A DNA stretch of 13,526 bases from Candidatus Bathyarchaeota archaeon (GCA_016934355.1 JAFGTA010000110.1:1-13526); one strand, 5' to 3'; positions 5,921-13,370 are shown, counted from the first letter of the stretch. A program made the numbers and translations. Notes: generated by a model from the letters alone, not told the origin.

Positions 5921-7750
5921 ATGTCCGGCACCGATGATGGCTATAATCCGTCAGATTGGGCTCTAACCAGGCGTCTTCTGGGGTACATGAAGCCGTTCAC
6001 AGGCATCTTCATAGGGATAGTGCTGACGGCGTTCGGACGCCACGGCATCTACGCCCTGTTGGTGCCTATTATCGTGATGCTGATCATCGACAACGTTCTC
6101 ATACCCGTGCCGGGGGGGTCACACTGGCTTATCGAGCTGCTGAAGGGTGTGACAGGGGCCCAGACGCAGATGCAGCTACTTACAGTTTTATGTATCCTTA
6201 TCGTCGCCCTTGCGATTGTCAGGGGGTTCTTCCACGTCATCCACATCACGCTGCGCGCCACGTTGAGCCAGAACATCCTCAGGGTGATGAGACGAGACTT
6301 TTACTACGCCCTCATCAACAAGAGCTTCAGCTATCTGGACTCGGTGATGTCGGGCCAGATCATCAGCAGGGTCACCAGCGACATGGGCGCCATCGACCTC
6401 TTCTACAGCGAGACCGTGAGGGAGATCTTCAGGCACGGCATGCAGTTCCTGTTCACACTGTACATATTGTACACGGTTGACCCGGGTCTAGCTCTGGTGT
6501 GCAGCGTTCCCCTGCCTGTCATCTTCCTCTTCACGAGGATGTACAGCAGCAGGGTGAGCGGCTACCTCGCGAAGGCCAAGAACCAGTTCGGTGACCTCAA
6601 CAACATTCTGGTGGAGGGGATACTGGGCCACAAGATCATAGTCACCCACGGCCAGGAAGGCCACATCATGGACCGGTTCAGGGCGGAAAACCAGGCCTAC
6701 GTGGAGACGAGCCTAGGCGCAAGTCTCATCCAGAGCATCTACAGGCCCAGCTCAGCAGTCATGGTGGCGGTGGGCCTAAGCCTTGTGGTCTACTACGGTG
6801 GGCAGATGGTGGCGGCGGGGCGGCTCACATTGGGAGAGCTTGTGCTGTTTGGTATCTACTTCAGTCAGCTCGTGGGGCCTGTGCGGATGTTCGCCCGTCT
6901 GATCATGTTTTATCAGGACGCTCTCGCCAGCGCCCGGAGGGTGTTCGAGGTCATAGACGTTGGTGAAGAGGTGCCCGAGGCGGTGAACCCCGTCGAGCTT
7001 GGGGACGTAGACGGGGAGGTGGTCTTCGAAGACGTGTCTTTCAGCTACGGCGGCGCCGAGACCCTCACAGACATCAATCTCCGTGTGTCCCCCTCGGAGA
7101 AGGTGGCTCTCATCGGGTACGTTGGATCGGGTAAGACCACGCTCGCCGAGCTCGTGCCTAGGTTCTACGACGTGACGTCTGGGAGGGTCACGGTGGACGG
7201 AGTGGACGTGAGGGATGTCAAGCTCTCAAGCCTGAGAAGGAACGTGGGCATCGTCCTCCAGGACGTGTACGTGTTCAGCGATACCATCAGGAACAACATA
7301 GCCTTCGGGAAGCCGGAAGCTACGGACGAGGAGGTGGAGGCTGCCGCGAAGGCGGCTCAGATACATGAATTCATCGCGGGGCTGCCTGATGGGTACTCGA
7401 CGGTGGTGGGGGAGCGGGGCGTCACCCTGTCGGGGGGGCAGAGGCAGAGGGTGACGATAGCCCGTACGCTGCTGATGAACCCACGCATCCTGATACTGGA
7501 TGATAGCACGAGTAACGTGGACGCCGAGACGGAGACCCTGATCCGGAGGGCTATTGACGAGCTGCTGAAGGGCAGGACTTCTTTCATCATCACCCAGAGG
7601 GCGTCCACCTGCGAGGCAGCGGACCTTGTGGTGGTCATGGAGAAGGGCAGCGTAACGGCGGTGGGTCATCACAGGGGTCTTCTCGCTAGCAGCCCGGATT
7701 ATAGGCGCCTCATCGAAAGCCAGGCGTTCAAGCTGGGGGGTGACGCGTAG
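5921..7750 (+). CDS. ABC exporter half-transporter, degenerate ATPase partner
   Basis: A 609-residue half-transporter: six-helix type I exporter membrane domain (about 18-330), then a nucleotide-binding domain. Walker A is G399-Y-V-G-S-G-K405-T, the signature is an intact L503-S-G-G-Q507, and Walker B ends D527-D528, with Asp where the catalytic Glu normally sits. The switch loop reads TQR with Q559 in place of the usual His. Loss of both the Glu and the His marks a non-catalytic site, as in the TM287 half of the TM287/TM288 type. It overlaps the next half-transporter by one base (TAGTG). Exported substrate is unknown; drugs, lipids or peptides are all possible. The start is the only candidate in frame after a stop at 5897. 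Confidence 0.93.
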   Translation: MSGTDDGYNPSDWALTRRLLGYMKPFTGIFIGIVLTAFGRHGIYALLVPIIVMLIIDNVLIPVPGGSHWLIELLKGVTGAQTQMQLLTVLCILIVALAIVRGFFHVIHITLRATLSQNILRVMRRDFYYALINKSFSYLDSVMSGQIISRVTSDMGAIDLFYSETVREIFRHGMQFLFTLYILYTVDPGLALVCSVPLPVIFLFTRMYSSRVSGYLAKAKNQFGDLNNILVEGILGHKIIVTHGQEGHIMDRFRAENQAYVETSLGASLIQSIYRPSSAVMVAVGLSLVVYYGGQMVAAGRLTLGELVLFGIYFSQLVGPVRMFARLIMFYQDALASARRVFEVIDVGEEVPEAVNPVELGDVDGEVVFEDVSFSYGGAETLTDINLRVSPSEKVALIGYVGSGKTTLAELVPRFYDVTSGRVTVDGVDVRDVKLSSLRRNVGIVLQDVYVFSDTIRNNIAFGKPEATDEEVEAAAKAAQIHEFIAGLPDGYSTVVGERGVTLSGGQRQRVTIARTLLMNPRILILDDSTSNVDAETETLIRRAIDELLKGRTSFIITQRASTCEAADLVVVMEKGSVTAVGHHRGLLASSPDYRRLIESQAFKLGGDA

Positions 7751-9621
7751 TGGCGGAGTACGTGGACAGGTACGACGTCGGCAGCTTGGAGTCCACGAGC
7801 AGGAGGTACACCGACCTTCAGCTCGTCATGCGTATTGTGGGCTACATGTTTAGGCGCAGGGGGCTGCTGGCGCTGGAGCTTGTGTTGGTGGCGTTGAAGA
7901 CCGTGACCGTGCTGGCGGGCCCCTACATCTACAAGGTGACACTCGACTTCTACATAGTGAAAACCCCCACTGACGACGGCGTCTGGCTGGCTGAAGCCAT
8001 CAGGGGCTTGGCGGCTGCGGTGTCTGGGGCGTCGGAGCCGGGTCTGGCGCCCATCCTGCTGTCATCGGCGCTACTGTACACTGGGGTCGCGCTGTGCGAG
8101 TGGGCTGTGACAGGCGCCCAGCTATACTATGTCGATAAGCTGGGTCTCCTCGTGATCGCTGACATCAGGGAGGACTTCTTCCGGCACATCAACGAGTTGA
8201 GTCAGAGGTTCTTCGAGTACGGGAACACGGGGCGGCTGGTGTCGCGGGTCACTAACGACGCCGAGGCGTTGAAGAAGATTCTGAGTACGGGTATCATCGG
8301 TCTCCTCGCCGATTTGGTTATGGCGTTCAGCGTGTTGGCTATGATGGCGCTTCTTGACGTGCAACTCACTCTCGTGGCGCTGCTACTGGCTCCGGTTCTC
8401 GCTGTCACCAGCAGGCTGTTCCAGAGGTGGATTCAGGAGGCGTGGAGGATAGCCCGGAGGAACGTGGCGAGCCTCACGGGTAAGGTTCAGGACCTCATGT
8501 ACGGCGCCAAGGTCACGAAGGCGTTGTCTCAGGAGGAGAGGAGCCTCCGGGAGTTCGACGCCGTCAACGAGCAGAACATGGAGAGCCAGATCAGAGCCGA
8601 GACGATCTCCGTCGCTTTCAGCAGCGTGGTTACCTTGCTGAGCTCCATCATGACCGCGGCTATCTGGTATCTTGGTGGTGGTAAGGTCATGTCGGCTTCC
8701 CAGACCTTGGGGAAGCTCGTGGCGTTCAGCAACTACGCTGAGACGTTCTTCAGCCCCATTCAGAGCCTGAGCACCATGTATGGGGAGATACAGAGCGCCC
8801 TAGCGGGTGCTGAAAGGATATTCGTCATTCTCGACGAGGAGCCCGAGATAAGGGAGGCGCCTCACCCGGTGGAGCTGGAGGAGACGAGGGGAGAGGTGAT
8901 GTTCAGGGACGTGGGCTTCAGCTACGTTGAGGGTCAGCAGATTCTCAGCGGCGTCTCGTTCACATCCCACCCGGGGGATATGCTCGCCATCTTCGGTCCC
9001 ACGGGTTCAGGGAAGAGCACAATAATCAACCTACTGGGGCGGTTCTACGACCCCAAGGAGGGCGCCGTCTACCTCGACGGACTGAACCTGAGAGAACTGA
9101 GCTTCAGGACGCTGAGGAGAAACGTGTCAATCGTGCTTCAGGAGCCCTACATCTTCGCTGGGACCGTGGAGTATAACCTCAAATTCGGGCGCCCAGAGGC
9201 ATCCGACGAGGAGATGATACGCGTCGCTTCGATGCTGGGGATACACGACGCCATAGAGGCGATGCCTGAAGGGTACAGCACGGCGATATACGAGAAGGGC
9301 AGCAACCTGAGCTACGGGCAGAGGCAGCTCGTCTGCCTGGCTCGCGCCATCCTCGCGGACACAAAGGTAATAGTGTTTGACGAGGCTACCAGCAGCGTGG
9401 ACCCGTACTCTGAGTACATGATCCAGGCTGCTCTGAGGCGTGAGATGCGGAGTAGGACCGTGGTCCTCGTCACCCACAGGGTGTCCACAGTCAGGGACGC
9501 CGACAGGATCATCGTGCTGGACGGCGGGAGGATAGTGGGCGAGGGCACCCACGTTGAACTCGTGGAGGGTAACCCGATGTACAGGAGGCTCTGCCAGATG
9601 CAGCTGGTGGATATAGGTTGA
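7750..9621 (+). CDS. ABC exporter half-transporter, catalytic partner
   Basis: A 623-residue half-transporter that completes the heterodimer. The membrane domain (about 25-350) has a longer first external loop than its partner, including an Ala/Gly-rich stretch around residues 80-95. The nucleotide-binding domain has Walker A G416-P-T-G-S-G-K422-S, Walker B ending D544-E545 with the catalytic Glu present, and switch His H576. Its signature is altered to L520-S-Y-G-Q524, a change in the motif that would close on the partner's degenerate site. So one composite site is intact (this Walker set with the partner's LSGGQ) and the other is degenerate on both faces. The start is a GTG sharing one base with the upstream stop, with a G-rich site at 7735-7743. 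Confidence 0.93.
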   Translation: MAEYVDRYDVGSLESTSRRYTDLQLVMRIVGYMFRRRGLLALELVLVALKTVTVLAGPYIYKVTLDFYIVKTPTDDGVWLAEAIRGLAAAVSGASEPGLAPILLSSALLYTGVALCEWAVTGAQLYYVDKLGLLVIADIREDFFRHINELSQRFFEYGNTGRLVSRVTNDAEALKKILSTGIIGLLADLVMAFSVLAMMALLDVQLTLVALLLAPVLAVTSRLFQRWIQEAWRIARRNVASLTGKVQDLMYGAKVTKALSQEERSLREFDAVNEQNMESQIRAETISVAFSSVVTLLSSIMTAAIWYLGGGKVMSASQTLGKLVAFSNYAETFFSPIQSLSTMYGEIQSALAGAERIFVILDEEPEIREAPHPVELEETRGEVMFRDVGFSYVEGQQILSGVSFTSHPGDMLAIFGPTGSGKSTIINLLGRFYDPKEGAVYLDGLNLRELSFRTLRRNVSIVLQEPYIFAGTVEYNLKFGRPEASDEEMIRVASMLGIHDAIEAMPEGYSTAIYEKGSNLSYGQRQLVCLARAILADTKVIVFDEATSSVDPYSEYMIQAALRREMRSRTVVLVTHRVSTVRDADRIIVLDGGRIVGEGTHVELVEGNPMYRRLCQMQLVDIG

Positions 9622-9629
9622 CCCTGCGT

Positions 9630-9650
9630 CTTCAGCGACTGGAGCTTTTC
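9630..9650 (+). terminator. Hairpin and T-rich terminator after the exporter operon
   Basis: CTTCAG (9630-9635) pairs with CTGGAG (9639-9644), with one G-T wobble and a 3-base loop. CTTTTC follows directly, and a further T-run lies near 9657-9660. Confidence 0.5.
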
Positions 9651-9688
9651 AAAGAATTTTACACGGGGATAACGTTAGTCAGATAAAA

Positions 9689-9702
9689 TTTAATTAATTA
9701 TA
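9689..9702 (+). promoter_or_regulatory. AT-rich promoter, probably giving a leaderless transcript
   Basis: A run of only A and T (TTTAATTAATTATA) is centred about 27 bases before ATG 9722. The bases just before the ATG are pyrimidine-rich with no ribosome binding site, which fits leaderless initiation. Confidence 0.5.
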
Positions 9703-9721
9703 AGAATAAAGTACCCTTTCA

Positions 9722-10078
9722 ATGGTTAACCCTGTAGCTATTCTCACAGACAACTACCAGATCGTCCTGCTGCTGCCTATAATCACGGCTTTCTACGCCG
9801 AGAGGCACTTCGTGGGGCGGGTCTCTATAATGACGAACACTGTCAGCATGTTCGTCTCGGTGGCCCCCAGCTGGATCAAGACCGCGAACTGGCTGAGCTA
9901 CAAAGGCATCAGCTTCTTCCAGGTCTACCTGCTCATCGGGCTCCTCGTCGGGGTAGTGAGCTTCGCAAGCTACCTCATGGAGGTCGAGAAGGAGTTAAAA
10001 GTCTTCTTCAACACATGGATTGTCTATAACAGTCTGATAGCGGTCATCGTGTGCCTACTCGCAGTCGTTTATCTGTGA
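9722..10078 (+). CDS. Three-helix membrane protein of unknown function
   Basis: A 118-residue protein I do not recognise. Predicted membrane segments are at about 13-28 (weak, containing IVLLLPIITAFYA), 62-84 (FFQVYLLIGLLVGVVSFAS) and 98-117 (near the C-terminus, ending VVYL). The region between the first two (about 30-60) holds WIKTANWLSYKG and may be an amphipathic loop. A charged stretch MEVEKELK lies between helices two and three. It has no Cys pairs or enzyme motifs. It has its own AT-rich promoter and is followed by another promoter, so it is probably a single-gene unit. The exporter upstream and the putative surface glycosidase downstream suggest an envelope role, but that is only context. 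Confidence 0.75.
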   Translation: MVNPVAILTDNYQIVLLLPIITAFYAERHFVGRVSIMTNTVSMFVSVAPSWIKTANWLSYKGISFFQVYLLIGLLVGVVSFASYLMEVEKELKVFFNTWIVYNSLIAVIVCLLAVVYL

Positions 10079-10110
10079 CAGGATTTGTGAGGAAGATTTT
10101 CTCTATAATA

Positions 10111-10118
10111 TTTATATA
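10111..10118 (+). promoter_or_regulatory. TATA box for the putative glycosidase gene
   Basis: TTTATATA is centred about 27 bases before the GTG at 10141, so the transcript should start at or next to the start codon. No convincing ribosome binding site is present, again consistent with leaderless initiation. Confidence 0.55.
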
Positions 10119-10140
10119 AAAAATGTAGCGTTGAGATGAC

Positions 10141-11355
10141 GTGAATAAAAGAGCGTTATTATCTGTATGTCTGATAATCACTGTTCTAGTCGCTGTCGTC
10201 ATCATAGGTAACTCCGATGAACAGCCGACCAATGATGAGCCCACCGCCGAGCCAACCACAGAGCCGCAGACAGAGCCAACTATAGACACAGAAGAACCCA
10301 CCGAGGATATGAACCACCCTCGGATAGCGAGCTGGCTGGCGAAGAAAGACGAGCTCATCCAGAGCGGGAAACCCTACGACCTAGTCATGGCGGGCTGGTT
10401 CACACCCAAGGAGGCGGCGCAGCTCAAAGCGAACAACCCGGATGTGATACTCCTCGCGGGGCTGACGACCACATGGGTGTGGGACAACGAAGGCTGGAAA
10501 CAGTTCCTTCTGACGGTCGCTAGCTACGGTAGGGACGAGTTCTACGAGATCACGGAGGAGATGTATCTCCACGGCGGCGACGGCGCTAGATGCGCCTTCG
10601 GGTGGGCGTCGGAGGAGTGGGGGTACGAGGAGATATACGGGATGGACCCACGGAACACTGAGTGGGTGGAGCTTATCATCTCGTTCTACGGGAACGTGTT
10701 GGACCAGCCGCAGCACGACGGCATCATCGTCGACATGGTCGTCGAGAAGCAGTACTGGTGCCCGGACGCGATAACAGACGAGGAGTGGCTGGAGGCGACT
10801 AAGGGCATCTACAGGGGAATACAGGAGCTCAACACCGAGGACAAGCCTGTGATATTCAACGCCGGCAGAAGCCTCTCAGACATCGACGAGTACGGGGAGT
10901 TCTTCGACGGCTTCGTGCTGGAGAACTTCATGGGGGACCAGCTGAAGTCCACGTTCACAGAGGGGCTGGAGGCGGCCGAAGCCGGGTACACCGTGATATA
11001 CGGCGTCGACACCGACGACACCGGCGTCGTAGACCCTGAGAAGATGAGGCTCGGCCTCACTCTGAGCCTACTCAATGACGACACCTACTTCACTTATGAC
11101 TTCGGTCCCAGAGACCACGGTCAGGCTTGGTGGTTCGACGAGTATGACGCAGACCTCGGCGAGCCCATCGGCGTTTACTACGAGAAGGAAGGCGCCTACT
11201 GGCGAGAGTACGAGAACGGCGTCGTAGTGGCGGCGCCGGACGGCACAGAAGTATCATTCACCGAGGAGCACACGGACGTCACAACGAATCAGACGTCGAA
11301 AACCTTCCAGATTGAGGAAGACGACGGCAGGATATACCTCCTGAACACGGGGTAA
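10141..11355 (+). CDS. Membrane-anchored putative glycoside hydrolase (GHL15-like)
   Basis: A 404-residue protein with an N-terminal signal or anchor helix (about 5-23), a Thr/Glu/Pro-rich linker (about 25-56) of the kind found in surface archaeal proteins, and a domain resembling hypothetical glycosyl hydrolase family GHL15, a predicted TIM-barrel family. Supporting pieces are HDGIIVDMV and FDGFVLENF (barrel-strand acidic motifs), then RLGLTLSLLNDDTYFTYDFG and AWWFDEYDADLGEPIG followed by YWREYENGVVVAAP, which is the characteristic family tail. Acidic residues in those motifs are candidate catalytic groups, but the true pair is not established here. The start is a GTG; no later Met precedes the anchor. 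Most likely it faces outside and trims a polysaccharide or surface glycan. Substrate is unknown and the family itself is poorly characterised. Confidence 0.72.
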   Translation: MNKRALLSVCLIITVLVAVVIIGNSDEQPTNDEPTAEPTTEPQTEPTIDTEEPTEDMNHPRIASWLAKKDELIQSGKPYDLVMAGWFTPKEAAQLKANNPDVILLAGLTTTWVWDNEGWKQFLLTVASYGRDEFYEITEEMYLHGGDGARCAFGWASEEWGYEEIYGMDPRNTEWVELIISFYGNVLDQPQHDGIIVDMVVEKQYWCPDAITDEEWLEATKGIYRGIQELNTEDKPVIFNAGRSLSDIDEYGEFFDGFVLENFMGDQLKSTFTEGLEAAEAGYTVIYGVDTDDTGVVDPEKMRLGLTLSLLNDDTYFTYDFGPRDHGQAWWFDEYDADLGEPIGVYYEKEGAYWREYENGVVVAAPDGTEVSFTEEHTDVTTNQTSKTFQIEEDDGRIYLLNTG

Positions 11356-11384
11356 ACAAGGTATTTTCCCGATAGCTATAATCA

Positions 11385-11391
11385 TTTTTTT
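11385..11391 (+). terminator. T7 tract after the putative glycosidase gene
   Basis: Seven consecutive T about 30 bases after the stop codon, within an AT-rich stretch; the likely transcription end. Confidence 0.55.
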
Positions 11392-11395
11392 CGAT

Positions 11396-11414
11396 ATGAC
11401 CTGTAGCTGGTCAT
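11396..11414. repeat. Short inverted repeat before the SAM hydrolase gene
   Basis: ATGACC (11396-11401) and GGTCAT (11409-11414) form a perfect 6-base inverted repeat around a 7-base spacer, 40 bases before ATG 11454. It could be an operator. No convincing TATA box was found for the downstream gene; CTTTTCA near 11424-11430 is the best placed, weak candidate. Confidence 0.35.
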
Positions 11415-11453
11415 CCCTCAACGCTTTTCAGCGCCGCAGACGCCTATACACCC

Positions 11454-12248
11454 ATGCCCGTCATAACCCTGCTCACCGATTACGGCATCACAGACAGCTA
11501 CGTCGCCGAGGTCAAGGGAGCCATCCTGCGCATCAACCCCGAAGCCACCATCGTGGACATCAGCCACGACGTAGGCAACTACGACATCGCGTCAGGCGCT
11601 TTCCACCTCGCCAGAGCAGCCCCATACTTCCCGGAAGGCACCGCACACGTAGGCGTCGTAGACCCCGGCGTAGGCAGCACACGTAAAGCCGTAATCATCA
11701 AAACCCACGCCGCTTGGTTCGTAGGTCCAGATAACGGCCTCCTCGCACCGGCGGCAGAGCGCCTCGGCTTCCAAGGCGCCTGGGAGATAACAAATGTGGA
11801 AATGCTTCCACCCAAGGTGAGCGACGTCTTCGACGGGCGCGACGTGTTCGGCCCCACGGGGGCGTTGCTCAGCAGAGGCGTGCAGCCAGACATGATAGGG
11901 ACGCCGATCAAGGACATCGTCAGGCTGCCCCAGTACACGCCCACGGTCAAGGATGATGCCGTCGAGGCAACCATAATCCACGTTGACGGCTTCGGCAACC
12001 TAGTTACAAACGTCACCTACGAGACCCTCGAAAAGATAGGCGCAGCCGACGGAGCCTCCTTCAAGGTAGCCGCCAAGGGCCACAACCTGACGCTTCCATA
12101 TGTCCGCCGCTTCAACGCCGTCCCCACGGGGGAACTGCTGCTCCTCGTCGCGGGCGGAGGCTACATGGAGATAGCCGCCAACCAGGGAAACGCAGGGAAA
12201 AGGCTCGGCCTAGGCAAGAACGATAAGGTAAAACTACGTAAAAACTGA
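11454..12248 (+). CDS. SAM hydroxide adenosyltransferase (DUF62) homologue
   Basis: A 264-residue member of the DUF62 family, whose archaeal members hydrolyse S-adenosylmethionine to adenosine and methionine; it is the non-halogenating relative of fluorinase and chlorinase. It shows LLTDYGITDSYVAEVKG at the N-terminus, VVDPGVGSTR with D70 and R77 spaced as the family's catalytic Asp-Arg pair, PDNGLL (92-97), GRDVFGP (128-134) and FGNLVTN in the C-terminal barrel. The position where the family usually has His (FHGRD) is D127 (FDGRD), so one member of the reported Asp-Arg-His triad appears replaced. The first ATG gives the standard N-terminus; no ribosome binding site is seen. Arginine codons here are mostly CGN, unlike the AGG-rich neighbours, hinting at a different origin. 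The gene ends 1 base from a convergent regulator gene. Confidence 0.9.
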   Translation: MPVITLLTDYGITDSYVAEVKGAILRINPEATIVDISHDVGNYDIASGAFHLARAAPYFPEGTAHVGVVDPGVGSTRKAVIIKTHAAWFVGPDNGLLAPAAERLGFQGAWEITNVEMLPPKVSDVFDGRDVFGPTGALLSRGVQPDMIGTPIKDIVRLPQYTPTVKDDAVEATIIHVDGFGNLVTNVTYETLEKIGAADGASFKVAAKGHNLTLPYVRRFNAVPTGELLLLVAGGGYMEIAANQGNAGKRLGLGKNDKVKLRKN

Positions 12249-12249
12249 G

Positions 12250-12597
12250 CTACCTGCGGAGAAGCCCCGTGAACTCTCCGACGAAGCCGTCCAGCGCCTC
12301 GTAGATGCCCGGGTCCGTCACCCTGTACAGGCGTCGCCTGCCCTCGCGTCGCACCCTCAGTACTCCAGCCTCCTCCAGCAGGAGTAGGTGCGTAGAAACG
12401 GTCGGCTGCAGTATGTCGAAGTGGGGCAGCAGATCGGAGACGCTCATCTCCCCCTCCCTCAGCAGGTACAGTATCTTCTGGCGGTTCCTGTCGCCCAGCG
12501 CCTTGAATAGGCCGGCGACGTACTCGAACTCCTCGGCTGCCGCGGGCTCGCCCGCCGCCTCCTGAAGCTCAGCAAGTTCACTCGAAATCAGTGTCAT
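12250..12597 (-). CDS. ArsR-family winged-helix transcriptional regulator
   Basis: A 115-residue regulator with a typical ArsR fold: ALGDRNRQKILYLLREGEMSVSDLL, then the recognition helix QPTVSTHLLLLEEAGVL (about 64-80) and the wing VRREGRRRLYRV. No cysteine or obvious metal-binding cluster is present, so it is probably not a classical metal sensor. The first 20 residues are Glu/Ala-rich and helical. The start is ATG at 12597 on the minus strand; GGGAGTGA on that strand lies directly against the ATG, too close for a normal ribosome binding site. It converges with the SAM hydrolase gene with a 1-base gap, so the pair may overlap at their transcript ends. Target genes are unknown. Confidence 0.88.
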   Translation of the reverse strand: MTLISSELAELQEAAGEPAAAEEFEYVAGLFKALGDRNRQKILYLLREGEMSVSDLLPHFDILQPTVSTHLLLLEEAGVLRVRREGRRRLYRVTDPGIYEALDGFVGEFTGLLRR

Positions 12598-12618
12598 TCA
12601 CTCCCACGCATTTCCCGG

Positions 12619-12624
12619 ATAATA
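12619..12624 (-). promoter_or_regulatory. TATA-like box for the ArsR-family gene
   Basis: TATTAT on the minus strand is centred about 25 bases before the start codon, consistent with a short or absent leader. Weak consensus. Confidence 0.35.
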
Positions 12625-12629
12625 CCTTC

Positions 12630-12950
12630 TTCTGTACCTCAGCAGACAGTTTTTTATGATAATCTTATGTATGTGAAGAACCCGCACGAACAAGAAAGGT
12701 GCCCCTGATACAGCACACCATTACTAAATGTCGCGCCACCGACGCGTTCACACGGAAACGCTACAATGACCGCTAGCCACAGCACCCCAAAACGCTTGTA
12801 CCTGGTGACCGGATCATGGATTAACACGAAAAGGAAAACATGGTGGGCTTGATGAGACAGATCGTCTCGCTAAGTTTCTCGGAATGACCTGTGCAGGATT
12901 GGTGGAATCCATAAATAACCTGCTGCTAGGTTGAGAAGACAGTAAAAATC
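12630..12950. other. Gene-poor stretch with several short hairpins
   Basis: No gene is supported here. Small inverted repeats are visible: GCGTT/AACGC (about 12745-12762), GAGAC/GTCTC (12854-12868) and GGATT/AATCC (about 12894-12908). A 28-codon frame from ATG 12766 to 12852 (basic, Trp-containing) has no ribosome binding site or recognisable motif and is not called. An RNA gene is possible, but no family was recognised. Confidence 0.3.
12841..12857. repeat. Imperfect copy of the tRNA-Ile 3' end
   Basis: Fifteen of 17 bases match 13265-13281, the 3' end of the tRNA-Ile gene, in the same orientation; the two differences are adjacent (TT instead of CC). The interval is 424 bases and includes the 67-residue membrane protein gene. 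It could be a decayed attachment-site repeat, a fragment of a tRNA gene, or chance. Confidence 0.35.
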
Positions 12951-12959
12951 ATAATCCAG

Positions 12960-12986
12960 TTATTCGAATAAAGATCGAGTCATCTT
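12960..12986 (+). promoter_or_regulatory. Promoter region with two adjacent inverted repeats
   Basis: A 12-base perfect palindrome TTATTCGAATAA (12960-12971) holds a TATA-like element. AAGAT-6-ATCTT (12971-12986) follows immediately. Together they lie 23-49 bases before the ATG at 13009, a place suited to a dimeric regulator. Confidence 0.4.
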
Positions 12987-13008
12987 AGATAATGTGAGGA
13001 GGCGTAAG

Positions 13009-13212
13009 ATGGTTAAGAAATACACAAGCCTGATGTTAACGGGAGCCGCCGTGTGTATTGCCGTCTGCGTCTTCCTGATATGGATAGTCGCATCAACTGG
13101 CGACGCAAGCATGGAGTGGATAATATGCCTTTTCTTGTTACTGGGCTTCGGCTTCTTCGGAGGCGCCTACCTCAACGAGAAGATGTCAAAAACATTGTTG
13201 CCGCCAATGTGA
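13009..13212 (+). CDS. Small two-helix membrane protein
   Basis: A 67-residue protein of unknown function with two predicted membrane helices (about 8-29 and 36-54) and short charged ends. Residues 30-35 form a short acidic loop, giving a hairpin topology with both ends inside. An in-frame GTG at 12994 exists, but GGAGG at 12998-13002 stands 6 bases before ATG 13009, so the shorter form is chosen. No family is recognised. It lies alone between a promoter-like region and the tRNA gene on the opposite strand, within the interval bounded by the imperfect tRNA-end repeat. Confidence 0.65.
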   Translation: MVKKYTSLMLTGAAVCIAVCVFLIWIVASTGDASMEWIICLFLLLGFGFFGGAYLNEKMSKTLLPPM

Positions 13213-13244
13213 TCATTGTTGACAGTCAAAAGCCACGAAAGAAC

Positions 13245-13258
13245 CCGTAAAATAAAGG
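13245..13258 (-). terminator. T-rich terminator downstream of tRNA-Ile
   Basis: On the minus strand the bases after the tRNA 3' end include CTTTATTTTACGG, a T-rich stretch with T3 and T4 runs that suits archaeal tRNA termination. Confidence 0.4.
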
Positions 13259-13264
13259 TTTAAG

Positions 13265-13342
13265 TGGTGGGCCCGATGAGATTTGAACTCATGATCTTCT
13301 GATTATCAGTCAGACGCCTTAGCCGTTCTAGGCCACGGGCCC
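13265..13342 (-). tRNA. tRNA-Ile (anticodon GAU), CCA encoded
   Basis: A complete cloverleaf on the minus strand: acceptor GGGCCCG/CGGGCCC, T8-G9, D stem GCCT/AGGC with a 10-base loop, anticodon stem TCTGA/TCAGA with loop CTGATAA giving anticodon GAT, a 5-base variable loop, T stem ATGAG/CTCAT with loop TTCAAAT, discriminator A, and an encoded CCA. All stems pair fully. There is no intron. The mature body is 75 bases plus CCA. Confidence 0.97.
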
Positions 13343-13370
13343 ATGCAACAACCATTGAGTACACCTCCCT

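Noticed and set aside
12766..12852. 28-codon frame with a basic, Trp-rich end
   Set aside because: No ribosome binding site, no recognisable motif and it is short enough to occur by chance.
12850..12900. C/D box small RNA
   Set aside because: TTGATGA resembles a C box but the first base is wrong and no D box (CTGA) stands at a suitable distance.
12841..12920. Second tRNA or tRNA pseudogene
   Set aside because: Only the 3' end matches; no T arm, anticodon arm or 5' acceptor half can be folded.
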